Of a stretch of DNA of 64,000 nt, positions 42,942 through 51,243 are shown piece after piece (within the stretch, counting starts at the first letter, position 1; the number at the start of each line of letters is the position of its first letter). The translations under genes were made by a program, and so were the position numbers. The notes beneath the pieces are model-generated. The model was given only the letters and a program-made list of their open reading frames with translations, was not told where the DNA came from and did not search any database. This DNA comes from Bacteriovoracaceae bacterium (GTDB taxonomy: Bacteria; Bdellovibrionota; Bacteriovoracia; Bacteriovoracales; Bacteriovoracaceae): contig CANEUH010000004.1 in assembly GCA_947441615.1 (NCBI GenBank), positions 1 through 64,000 of the forward strand. Direction: 5' to 3'.

Positions 42942-44099
42942 TCATGACATAAAAGCGTGTTTGTTTATAACCTCAGCAATTTTACCGAGGCTTTCTTGCC
43001 CAGTAAAAGCACAGGTTTCTTTGAGAAAAGCATCATTTTCAGCCACAACGCGCGCCGCGCCCCCCCAGTTAAAAATGCGCAAAGACTCAATCAGATTTTG
43101 GATGTCCGTAAAAGCAGGCAAAGTCGAAGACTGAAACCAGTAGGCCAGAACTGGCGATACATGTTTACGATAGAGAAAAACCGGCCTCTTAAGGGAGAGG
43201 GCATCGAAAGTAGCAGTAGAGTAACTTGAAATCACCAGGTCGCTCGCAACTATTCGGTCAATGATACTCGTCTTCATATCATCGATGATTGCATTCGAAA
43301 TATTTTCATCACGGCATCTTTGAGAAAGATAGGGAGAAATGCGTAGAGGATGTGTACGAAGGATAAAATCATATTCTGGAAGACTCCTGACAAGATCAAC
43401 CATTTCGTCAAAGTAGATCATTTGTTCATCCATAGAATCGGGATCTGGGACCAGCACCAAAATACTTTTTCTTCCTCGATTAGAATTCTCAAGGCCGGCT
43501 AGCAAAGGTGTGCCAACAAGAAAAACATCCTGGTCTTGCTTAGAATCCTTGTAGACCTGTTTTGTGGTCTCACCCCAAAGTAGCAATTTCGTCTTAGGAT
43601 GATTAAGGCCAAAGATGAAAGTACTGGAGAAATAAGGGTAAAGGAGTCTTTCAAAAAAGGGATAGATTACTTCGTAGCTCTTACGTCTCTTGCGTAAGAA
43701 TTTCTTATCAAGCACGTTTAAAAGAGCTGTTTGCAACAGAAGGAATGTGGTTTCAGGAAAGTAGCGCGAAATGACTTTAGCAGTAAGACTTCCATCTGTA
43801 ACGGATACAATCACTTTTGGATTAAGCCGATACAATAATCTTTTTATCTGCCAAGCCTTTACATGCATCGACACCAGTAATAGTAAAGTATTTGTGCCAG
43901 AGTACATGTCTGGGGGAAGCTTAATGTGAAAATCAAAGCTATCTTCAATCAAGACTTTGTGCGAAGTGTTCACTTTTGCGACAGAGGCTTCGGAAGTATC
44001 AAAGTATACGTAAAGAAAGTCTTTATTTCTAGGCACTTTTGTATAGATAGGATCAGACAAATAATACGCTGTGGGAATAAAAACAATCACACTCTTCAT
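42942..44099 (-). CDS. Probable GT-B-like glycosyltransferase
   Basis: The 385-residue protein is not a standard GT4. It has alternating strands and helices with a C-terminal donor-like region: ILVLVPDPDSMDEQMIYFDE (near 235), FILRTHPLRISPYL (near 260) and DLVISSYSTATFDALSLKRP (near 305), with a serine-rich loop followed by D-A-L-S. This pattern recalls CDP-glycerol glycerophosphotransferase and polysialyltransferase-type GT-B enzymes, which use CMP/CDP donors. Since it sits just upstream of the CMP-sugar genes it is a candidate nonulosonate transferase. That is inference from context. Confidence 0.5.
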   Translation of the reverse strand: MKSVIVFIPTAYYLSDPIYTKVPRNKDFLYVYFDTSEASVAKVNTSHKVLIEDSFDFHIKLPPDMYSGTNTLLLLVSMHVKAWQIKRLLYRLNPKVIVSVTDGSLTAKVISRYFPETTFLLLQTALLNVLDKKFLRKRRKSYEVIYPFFERLLYPYFSSTFIFGLNHPKTKLLLWGETTKQVYKDSKQDQDVFLVGTPLLAGLENSNRGRKSILVLVPDPDSMDEQMIYFDEMVDLVRSLPEYDFILRTHPLRISPYLSQRCRDENISNAIIDDMKTSIIDRIVASDLVISSYSTATFDALSLKRPVFLYRKHVSPVLAYWFQSSTLPAFTDIQNLIESLRIFNWGGAARVVAENDAFLKETCAFTGQESLGKIAEVINKHAFMS

Positions 44100-44107
44100 C
44101 GGATATC

Positions 44108-45061
44108 CTAAGTAATGGGAAGAATTCTATCCCCAAAGAAACCATTCCCCATATAACGTTCAAGAAAAGCTCCAAGGAGTTTAAGATGGTATTCAGAAGA
44201 CTCCTCAAACGTAGGTAGTTGAGGCTCCAGACCATTTAGCATTCTTTCTACCACTAGCTGGGTTAATTGGCTTTGAAACGGAATTTCTATTTTAGTCTCC
44301 ATGCCCTTGATTTTTAGTAGTCCCTTTACTTCATCAATCTGGATAAGTTCCTCTTGAAAAGTGATCTCTGTCAGGGGCGGTAGATTGGAATTTCTTGAAA
44401 TGAGAGTTATGGTTCCACCATTAGACATCTTAATATTGAGTTCTCCAAAAAACTCTAAGAAGCCTGAGCGCTTGGAAGGTACCGGATTGGGTTCAAGTTT
44501 TTCCAGGTTTATACTTTCGATCCTAGCACCCGTGATAGCTTGATAAAAATCCACATGGTGGACCATGTTACAAGCCAACCCCCACGCGCCTCCTTCGAAT
44601 TTATAATCAAAACAGCCTTTTGTTTTCCAATCCTTAATTAGAGTTTGATAGCTTGGAAACATCCGTCGAGAACAGTTGACCCAACCTTTAATTTTCTTTT
44701 CTGATAGTAAGAGGCTGACCTGGTGATAATGTTCTTCTTTCTGAAAAAGGAACTTTTCGAAAATGACATGCTCCAAATTCACTGAGCTGACCAACTCCTG
44801 AAAGATTTTAAAACGGGAATCAGAATTAGTTGCGATAATGGCCAGATTAAGATCTGTACCATGGATGGATTCTATTGAGCGATGATAACTAATTGAAATG
44901 CGATCAGTTCGAGGAATTTCGCTAGCTCGCTGGCGAGCGGTATCCAGAGAAGCCTGATAAGGATCAATAGCAAAAATCTGAATTGATGCCTGGAGTTTGC
45001 ACAGTGACTGGAGGTGACGGCTTCCAAGTTGGCCGCATCCAATTATAGCGATTTTAAACAA
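44108..45061 (-). CDS. Gfo/Idh/MocA family oxidoreductase
   Basis: The 317-residue protein starts FKIAIIGCGQLGSRHLQSLC, with an EKFLFQKEE segment near residue 103 and a GGAWGLACNMVHHVDFYQAI region (near 158) containing the paired histidines. It resembles the other Gfo/Idh/MocA genes of this run only in fold. It follows the hexapeptide acyltransferase gene by eleven bases. The substrate could be a sugar or the hydroxyacyl group proposed for this module. Confidence 0.78.
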   Translation of the reverse strand: MFKIAIIGCGQLGSRHLQSLCKLQASIQIFAIDPYQASLDTARQRASEIPRTDRISISYHRSIESIHGTDLNLAIIATNSDSRFKIFQELVSSVNLEHVIFEKFLFQKEEHYHQVSLLLSEKKIKGWVNCSRRMFPSYQTLIKDWKTKGCFDYKFEGGAWGLACNMVHHVDFYQAITGARIESINLEKLEPNPVPSKRSGFLEFFGELNIKMSNGGTITLISRNSNLPPLTEITFQEELIQIDEVKGLLKIKGMETKIEIPFQSQLTQLVVERMLNGLEPQLPTFEESSEYHLKLLGAFLERYMGNGFFGDRILPIT

Positions 45062-45072
45062 GTTAAATTCCT

Positions 45073-45741
45073 TTAGTAGAGAAAGACATCTTCTTTGATT
45101 CCTTGATTATTAACCAAGCGCTGATGAGGGTAAAAACCTAATACTGTGGTGTTATCCGAGATGGTAGTATCGATGATCGATGAGTTGGCTCCGAATGTAA
45201 CGTTGTTACCAATTTTACATTTCCCAATCACAGTGGAATTTGAATAAAGAGTGGTATTTTCTCCAAATTCAGCGTATTCGAAGATCCCTTTCTTGGATCC
45301 TACGGTACATCCCTGGTAAACGCATAAAAAATTTCCGTACTTCGCATTCCCCAGTACAGTCCCGAGAGGATGTCCAAAAACGAACACCTCAGGTAGCTCC
45401 ACTTTATAAAAAATATCCACCGAATGTCTCATCTTGTTCAAAAGAAAAAATTTTGAAGACAGTATTTCATCGTTCAAGGTCAAAAAACTTTCTCTAGAGC
45501 AAAGGTATAAGAACATCGTCCAATGATCGCCATTATATGGATTGAATTTATCCTGAAAAGGTCCCTGGTAGTAGGGTGAATTAATGTGTTGGAAGCATTT
45601 TCGAAGTTTGAATAATGCACCTGAAGTGATCTTAACAAAGATTTGTTCAGAGTAGTTCAAGTTATCGGGAAATCCTAATTCGATCTGCTTCTTTACATAT
45701 CCGGCGACGTGGGAGACAAAACTTGATTCTAACATACTCAT
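45073..45741 (-). CDS. Hexapeptide-repeat acyltransferase
   Basis: The 222-residue protein has a helical N-half and a C-terminal left-handed beta helix: GTVLGNAKYGNFLCVYQGCT, then GKCKIGNNVTFGANSSII. The serine O-acetyltransferase-like ordering and H-P-L-G near 140 suggest an acetyl- or acyl-CoA-dependent enzyme. It is placed immediately after the FkbH-like gene with a one-base gap. It may transfer the acyl group made by that module, or acetylate a sugar. Confidence 0.75.
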   Translation of the reverse strand: MSMLESSFVSHVAGYVKKQIELGFPDNLNYSEQIFVKITSGALFKLRKCFQHINSPYYQGPFQDKFNPYNGDHWTMFLYLCSRESFLTLNDEILSSKFFLLNKMRHSVDIFYKVELPEVFVFGHPLGTVLGNAKYGNFLCVYQGCTVGSKKGIFEYAEFGENTTLYSNSTVIGKCKIGNNVTFGANSSIIDTTISDNTTVLGFYPHQRLVNNQGIKEDVFLY

Positions 45742-45742
45742 T

Positions 45743-47464
45743 TTAATTCCTAATCATCGTTATGAAATCCGCCGTGGGTGCACTGTTTTTGCCAACGATA
45801 AATCGGAAAGAATCGCCATGCTGATCAAATCCCATCTTAAGCAAAAGATCGGAAACAGGCTTATTCTTTGGAGTTTCAATATATGCCCCATTGATATCAG
45901 CTCCGGCCTCAAGATTTGAAAGGAAGTGATGGAAAACCGCGTTTTCGACATTTCTTCCCATAGATCTGCAGGACATGAGCCAGGTATCAATTTCATACGA
46001 ACTTGATCTCGTCTTTTCAGCGATAAAAATAGAAATGATTCCATAATCACTATATTTATCCTGCAGGCGATAGCAATATGCAAAGGCACCTGCCCGCGTG
46101 ATCAGATCCTTGAGTTCGGTTAGACTATAACGTTTTGTCTTGAGATTAAATTGATTCGTTTTATGAATAAGTTCAAAGACTCTATCGAGAGACTCCTCTG
46201 AAATAAGCATCGGTTCAAGCTTCAATTCAAGATGTGCAAGAAAGTCTTGATAGTTTTCAAACTTTCCGGCAACTTCTTCTCTTTGCTTTTCGATCTGATA
46301 AAGTAAAGTTTTATCCACATCTGTCTTATTGGAGGCGACGGAAGTAAATATACCCGATCGGGCAAGATATAAGTTCCACTCCTCGGGGTTTTCGGAAAGC
46401 TCTGGCACAATAAGATCTGGAAATTGTGCCTTAACTTCTTCCCGCTCAAACTTTGAATCATCCAAAAAAACGACTCCGGAAGTACTGAGATTCAGCTGCT
46501 TCAAAATATTTTGTATATTTTGTGATTTTGGCAGCCAGTTGATTTCGATTGCCACAAAATCTTCTAGCTTGAGAATCATTTCATTCCGTTTTTTAAATAC
46601 ATCTTGGGCAACAGAAGACTCATTCTTTGAACATAGGGCCAGCAGGACACCTTTCTTTTTAATCTCCAGGAGATATCTTTGAAGCATCATATGTGAATAT
46701 CCCAGGGAATCCATGTCCAGTTTAACACCCTCCCATCCCAAATCTCCCACAACACCGCTCCACAAAGTATTATCGAGATCCACAATGACCAGCTTTACTG
46801 GCTCTCGAACAAGGGATCCTATTGCTCTTGCCCAAACGTTACCGATGAAAGGGTGACAGTTAGGATGGCAATGGAGTTTGGCACTGATTAGAAATTTTTT
46901 TGAGTACCATTTTTCTGCGCCGATCTCAGCTATAAGAGGCTCAGGATCAAGGAAAGTGACGATACCAGAGAGTTCCGATCTCATAGTTAATCGCATGCTC
47001 TCAACCCAGTCATAAAAGGGAGAAGTAGCGTCAACAGCTTCTGCAAGTCTTTCCGGTAACACCATTAGAATTTTTGCCTTTTTTCGGGCCTGGTATGATA
47101 CTAAGAGCTGCTTTAGGTAGGATACAAAATGAACAGGATCTCTCGCGATGGGGTTTAACACCAATCGAGTCGAAGATAGAAATATGAGAATAAAATCATG
47201 ATTAACACGATATGTATCACTTGCAAAATTCTGTAACTCCAACTCCCACTGATCAAAAGAAGTTTCGTGAATCTCCGGAGCAATCCCCATCCTGATGAAT
47301 GACAAGTTCATAGCCTTGACAATGTACTGGATAGAAACATTCGAAAGAACATTCACGGAAAGCTTCACTCCAAGCTGAGCGCAATCAAAGTCTCTGAGAG
47401 ATCTATCAATCTTGCTCAGTTGGCTTAAATCAGAATCCTTAGAGAAGGTAACCAGTTCTCTCAT
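45743..47464 (-). CDS. FkbH-like HAD-IIIC protein with C-terminal acyltransferase-like domain
   Basis: The 573-residue protein has an N-terminal part of about 220 residues and the HAD core DLDNTLWSGVVG (229-240), LALCSKN (275-281) and VVFLDDSKFEREEV (331-344). The C-terminal domain is GNAT-like. This is the HAD-IIIC/FkbH subfamily. Its best-studied members dephosphorylate 1,3-bisphosphoglycerate and load the glyceryl group on an acyl carrier protein for polyketide extension. An ACP gene lies 1.5 kb upstream in the same unit. HAD-IIIC plus ACP pairs also occur in Campylobacter flagellin glycosylation loci. Confidence 0.85.
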   Translation of the reverse strand: MRELVTFSKDSDLSQLSKIDRSLRDFDCAQLGVKLSVNVLSNVSIQYIVKAMNLSFIRMGIAPEIHETSFDQWELELQNFASDTYRVNHDFILIFLSSTRLVLNPIARDPVHFVSYLKQLLVSYQARKKAKILMVLPERLAEAVDATSPFYDWVESMRLTMRSELSGIVTFLDPEPLIAEIGAEKWYSKKFLISAKLHCHPNCHPFIGNVWARAIGSLVREPVKLVIVDLDNTLWSGVVGDLGWEGVKLDMDSLGYSHMMLQRYLLEIKKKGVLLALCSKNESSVAQDVFKKRNEMILKLEDFVAIEINWLPKSQNIQNILKQLNLSTSGVVFLDDSKFEREEVKAQFPDLIVPELSENPEEWNLYLARSGIFTSVASNKTDVDKTLLYQIEKQREEVAGKFENYQDFLAHLELKLEPMLISEESLDRVFELIHKTNQFNLKTKRYSLTELKDLITRAGAFAYCYRLQDKYSDYGIISIFIAEKTRSSSYEIDTWLMSCRSMGRNVENAVFHHFLSNLEAGADINGAYIETPKNKPVSDLLLKMGFDQHGDSFRFIVGKNSAPTADFITMIRN

Positions 47465-48558
47465 CGTATTATACCCTGATAAGATTTATTTGGTCGGTCT
47501 TGATCACCGTCAGCTCTCGAAACGAAAAATTCTTCGGCTGCTCTTGGAAATCTTGCATGCAAGTCTTTCGATAGATAGAGCTCGAAATTCTGGGTCTTTC
47601 TCCCAGTATCCACTGGATCGAGCAAGCTTGGAAGTTCACCCTCACCATCAGATTCAAATTCGTTAAGATGGAAAAAATCGATGTAATAGGATTTGGTGCA
47701 ATAAAAATCAATGTAATCACAGTCTTTTTCTTTCAGGAATCTGGTAACTCCTCTTAAAAGGTCCATGCCTTGATTGGTACCAGCCTCAGTCTCTGGGTAA
47801 AAGAACTCTAGGATCCGACCTACTTTGACGACCGGAACTCCATTAACATCCATGGCATCGATTATACGACAAACACATACAGCGGGAGAAATAGCCGGCC
47901 CCAAGATGAAGAGATGATAGCGCATAAACGGATAATCTATGAACCTATGATTGAGGTAACTCAAGTCCCGAAGGGTACTGAACTCCATTGCTGGGTAGAG
48001 TCTCCAATCTGGAGCATATATCTCCGGAGTTAGTCTCCCCTTTACCTCTTGAAGCCTAATTTCGGACATGACATTAGAAAAATTCCTGGCCTTAAATCCA
48101 AAGAGAGAAGAAATCTTATGAGGATTGAATACTTTCACAACTTTCGGAATGTTCTCCAGGAACTTAAACCCCATTTTTTTCACAATTTGCTGATTCATCA
48201 TGCTTGCCCCTTGCCCGGCAGAAATGGGGTACATTTCGGTAATTTTTCTCATCAATAACGCACCAATACCGTTTCGGTAAGATTCAAGCGTCATCCAATG
48301 AGCCATCCACGCTCCATAGATCACTTCACCTTTGAAGTAAAAACTTGAAGGAATGTAACCAAGAAGAGAAACAAGCTTGTCTTGGTCGTAAGCCACGATA
48401 ACATTGGCTTCGTCAGGATTATCATTTCGGAGAAAAAACCATTCGAAAAGTTCTTTGTTTCTCAACACATGGTTTGCACCATGAGTAACAGCGATGAACT
48501 CATTCATTACATCCCACTTTGACATTGAAAACTTTGGATGTATTGAGAATCTGTTCAC
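47461..48558 (-). CDS. GNAT-like N-acyltransferase
   Basis: The 365-residue protein has a GNAT-type core: VIVAYDQDKLVSLLGYIPSS (near 54), then AHWMTLESYRNGIGALLMRK (near 88-108) with the acyl-CoA-binding RxxGxG-like loop RNGIGA. A second half (about 200-330) has a C-terminal beta region. Two-domain GNATs in nonulosonate loci acylate amino sugars. The ATG overlaps the FkbH-like gene by four bases, so both proteins probably work on the same acyl group. Donor may be the ACP-bound product. Confidence 0.68.
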   Translation of the reverse strand: MNRFSIHPKFSMSKWDVMNEFIAVTHGANHVLRNKELFEWFFLRNDNPDEANVIVAYDQDKLVSLLGYIPSSFYFKGEVIYGAWMAHWMTLESYRNGIGALLMRKITEMYPISAGQGASMMNQQIVKKMGFKFLENIPKVVKVFNPHKISSLFGFKARNFSNVMSEIRLQEVKGRLTPEIYAPDWRLYPAMEFSTLRDLSYLNHRFIDYPFMRYHLFILGPAISPAVCVCRIIDAMDVNGVPVVKVGRILEFFYPETEAGTNQGMDLLRGVTRFLKEKDCDYIDFYCTKSYYIDFFHLNEFESDGEGELPSLLDPVDTGRKTQNFELYLSKDLHARFPRAAEEFFVSRADGDQDRPNKSYQGIIR

Positions 48559-48570
48559 GGCGGACCAACT

Positions 48571-48987
48571 TTAGTTTTTAGGGAAACTACAAATCGCTTT
48601 ACCAGATATGATTAGACGATCATCAACGGTTCCCTGGAAGGTCAGTGAAACTGCGGATACAGAAGGTGTGAGGCCGCAGATCTCAAGTTTATAATCAACT
48701 TTCTGTCCGATGAATACTGGACTGTGCATTTTCATGTTAATCTGATTGATAACGGATAGTGGTCCAGGAATTTCATTTCCTAACATGCCTGATAGGATTG
48801 ACTGAACGAAGAGGCCATGAACAATCTGACCTTCAAATCCCTGAGATAAAGCAAAGGCTTGATCAGAGTGCACTGGAGCATGATCATTAACCAAATTAGA
48901 AAATTCCAAAACTCTCTCTGCTAAAAAAACAAATGACCTCTCAGAGGTCATTCCTACCTGCAAGTCTGAAAAACACGTCTTAGCCAT
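48571..48987 (-). CDS. MaoC-like hotdog dehydratase/thioesterase-type protein
   Basis: The 138-residue protein is a compact hotdog domain: FSNLVNDHAPVHSD (29-42) with the Asp-His hydratase pair, FEGQIVHGLF (51-60) and KMHSPVFIGQKVDYKLEI. This matches MaoC/R-specific enoyl hydratases, which act on acyl-CoA or acyl-ACP. Placed between an acyl carrier protein and a GNAT gene, it could process an ACP-bound acyl chain. It overlaps the ACP gene by eight bases. Confidence 0.82.
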   Translation of the reverse strand: MAKTCFSDLQVGMTSERSFVFLAERVLEFSNLVNDHAPVHSDQAFALSQGFEGQIVHGLFVQSILSGMLGNEIPGPLSVINQINMKMHSPVFIGQKVDYKLEICGLTPSVSAVSLTFQGTVDDRLIISGKAICSFPKN

Positions 48988-49225
48988 TATAGCCTTTGCT
49001 TTTCATGAGTTCTACAAAGTCACCTACATTACTGAGGTTTGCCATCTCATCAGTGCTAAAGCTTAACCCCGTGAGCGATTCTAGTTCAACGATCAGAGTG
49101 ATATGATTCAATGAATCCCAGTTTTTCACATTATTCGCGGACGTTTCATTAGTCAGCTTAAGATTTGGCTGTTCAAAGACTTCTTGAAAAATCGGTGTGA
49201 TGGTTTTTAAAATTTTTTCGCTCAT
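48980..49225 (-). CDS. Acyl carrier protein
   Basis: The 81-residue protein has the phosphopantetheine motif WDSLNHITL with the attachment serine at residue 38, an acidic helix II and length typical of ACPs. It is not near fatty acid synthesis genes but sits in the glycan run next to the MaoC-, GNAT- and FkbH-like genes. The apparent role is to carry an acyl group for sugar decoration. It would need activation by the cell's 4'-phosphopantetheinyl transferase, which is not in the window. Confidence 0.88.
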   Translation of the reverse strand: MSEKILKTITPIFQEVFEQPNLKLTNETSANNVKNWDSLNHITLIVELESLTGLSFSTDEMANLSNVGDFVELMKSKGYNG

Positions 49226-49233
49226 AAATTTCC

Positions 49234-50142
49234 CTATTTAGTAACGATGAAGCAAGCGTTTACAGGAACCAGATCTCCATCTTTCTTGGGCTCATAGGCA
49301 CTATCAACGGTCTCATCAACAATTTTGAAGCCGGCAGTTGTTAGTTGTAGTGCTATTTCCGCGGAGTTCCGATAAAGGTATATGTGATCTGCGTTCGGAG
49401 CATTAATCGCTGCAGAAATCAATCCATAACCGCCGGGTTTTAACATTTTAAACAGGTTATTGATGAACAACTGTGGATTTTCGAGATGTTCCAAGACTTC
49501 TATATTGATGAGAAAGTCTGCAGGAGGAGTCACAGGATCCGTGATGATATCGCGGATATTCGGTCGATATCTCGATTCAACTTTGTGCGCCCGCAGCATC
49601 TGAATAGTATGCTCTAAAGAGTGGGGACTGAGATCGAACCCCTGCCCATTTAGTTTTGTTCGAGTCAACATCTCTTTGGAATAAAAACCAGTTCCAACCC
49701 CAACATCATAAAATGTTTTTCCATCTGCATTTTTGATCAAAGGTAGGAACTTATCCATAAAAAAGACATGCTGCTGGTAATGATGACGCCAGAGATAGTG
49801 GGACAACAGTATGCCGGGTAAATAAAGATCAAACATGTAATCTTTATTTTGATAAACTTCAGAAGCTGCCTCAGCATAGGTTTTATTAACGTATTCTTTT
49901 GTTTTTTGAAATAAGACCTGTAACCTCATAGAATCCAGAGCAAATTTACCGTAACCAAGAATCGCTTTCTCCATCCTGTCGCGGTCATTGTCAAAGAAAA
50001 TGGACATATCTTTTTCAAATTCGTGTAACCATGTATTGCCGAAGACTTCATACTGCTTAGCAATGACACCCGCAAAGTATGGGAATTTCTTATTCAATAA
50101 TTGGTAGAGAGAATTCAATGAAGGAAATCCACCTAATTCCAC
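49234..50142 (-). CDS. SAM-dependent methyltransferase (class I)
   Basis: The 302-residue protein has motif I TFYDVGVGTGFYSKEML (near 152), GFDLSPHSLEH, INIEVLEHLENPQLF (near 212) and LKPGGYGLIS. The N-terminal ~130 residues are a separate helical region. It lies eight bases from the ACP gene. In some Campylobacter nonulosonates the N-acyl group is a di-O-methylglyceryl unit; a methyltransferase beside an FkbH/ACP module would fit that idea. The acceptor is not provable from sequence. Confidence 0.8.
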   Translation of the reverse strand: MELGGFPSLNSLYQLLNKKFPYFAGVIAKQYEVFGNTWLHEFEKDMSIFFDNDRDRMEKAILGYGKFALDSMRLQVLFQKTKEYVNKTYAEAASEVYQNKDYMFDLYLPGILLSHYLWRHHYQQHVFFMDKFLPLIKNADGKTFYDVGVGTGFYSKEMLTRTKLNGQGFDLSPHSLEHTIQMLRAHKVESRYRPNIRDIITDPVTPPADFLINIEVLEHLENPQLFINNLFKMLKPGGYGLISAAINAPNADHIYLYRNSAEIALQLTTAGFKIVDETVDSAYEPKKDGDLVPVNACFIVTK

Positions 50143-50223
50143 TGGTACTCCTAATAAACCACAATCTATTTGATTGTGGATGTTAGCACTGTACTGAAAA
50201 GGATGACAAGTTCAATTGGGACT

Positions 50224-51168
50224 TCAGTTGCCGTCTAAAATTTGCCCGTAAAGGCCAAAATCCGCCGCCTGCTCCCCCAAAGTCTTAAATGCCTTGAAAT
50301 CCTCTTTAAGAAAAGAGGAAACCTGAAGGAAAAGCCCTGGTTTGTATTGGATGTCTAACACATTGTTCAATTCTAACTGTTCTATATTCATCGAACCATA
50401 CTTCTGACAATAGAGATTCTCCATCGGCTTAAAAATCAATCGATTTTTAAGAGTGATAATTTCTACACTCCATCTACCTGGCGCAGCCCAATTGGCTTGA
50501 TAGCTGAATAACGCCCCAGACATGCTAACTCCTGCACCGCTATAGTTTGATGAATGTGGATGCCAAGAAAGTTGATTTTTTCCACTGGAGAAGGATTTCA
50601 TTTGTTGAGGCTTTCCCCCGAGATAAAAGGCAAGGTCAATAACGTGTGAAGAGTTACCATACATCCATGTCTCAAATATTTCTCTTTTTTTACTAATGCC
50701 TTCAATTATGTAGTTGCGTTCGGTGAATTCGAAATTAAATGAACTCACCCCTCCATCCTCAGCTATTATTTCCAAAGCCTTAAGAGTTGCGGAATAAAAT
50801 CTCCGATTGTAGCCAATTAAGACTTGGGCATTATGCTTTTTAGCTAGTGCTTCCAACTCAAGAAGCTGTGGTTTATACAACGCACCAGGCTTCTCCAGTA
50901 GAATTTTTTTTACCCCATATATCAAAAGCGTTTTTACTGCAAAATAGAGTTGATCTGCGTCAACAGCAACAATTGCACATTTTGGAAGGATTGGATTTTC
51001 ATCAAGAAATTTATCAATCCCGCCCCATCTTACTGGGACATTGAATTTCACACCGAACTGCACAGCCCTCTCTTCACTTCGACCTACACCAATAAATTCC
51101 TGCTCAAGGCCCTGAAGAACCTTGGCATACTCATTTCCCATGTTTCCAGTACCCAAAAGCCAGATCAT
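50224..51168 (-). CDS. Gfo/Idh/MocA family oxidoreductase, first gene of the 22-gene run
   Basis: The 314-residue protein starts IWLLGTGNMGNEYAKVLQGL, with an EKPGALYKP segment (near 92), GYNRRFY and YGNSSHVIDLAFYLGG (near 170) in the active-site position. It is the first gene of the minus-strand run ending at 30392. A promoter-like sequence lies upstream at 51199-51227 and GAGGAA precedes the ATG. There is a gap of 81 bases to the methyltransferase gene, the largest in the run. Confidence 0.8.
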   Translation of the reverse strand: MIWLLGTGNMGNEYAKVLQGLEQEFIGVGRSEERAVQFGVKFNVPVRWGGIDKFLDENPILPKCAIVAVDADQLYFAVKTLLIYGVKKILLEKPGALYKPQLLELEALAKKHNAQVLIGYNRRFYSATLKALEIIAEDGGVSSFNFEFTERNYIIEGISKKREIFETWMYGNSSHVIDLAFYLGGKPQQMKSFSSGKNQLSWHPHSSNYSGAGVSMSGALFSYQANWAAPGRWSVEIITLKNRLIFKPMENLYCQKYGSMNIEQLELNNVLDIQYKPGLFLQVSSFLKEDFKAFKTLGEQAADFGLYGQILDGN

Positions 51169-51198
51169 AATATTTCCTCAGTTGAAAAAAGAGTGATA

Positions 51199-51227
51199 AT
51201 TATGTGTGAGAAAACTTCATTAAACAA
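51199..51227 (-). promoter_or_regulatory. Candidate sigma-70-type promoter of the 22-gene nonulosonate run
   Basis: On the minus strand TTGTTT (51222-51227) and CATAAT (51199-51204) are separated by 17 bases. The predicted transcript would start near 51192, 24 bases before the ATG at 51168, with GAGGAA in the leader. It lies in the 75-base divergent gap to the deacetylase gene. No other large gap exists downstream in the run. Confidence 0.45.
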
Positions 51228-51243
51228 TGGATCCGAGTAAAAT

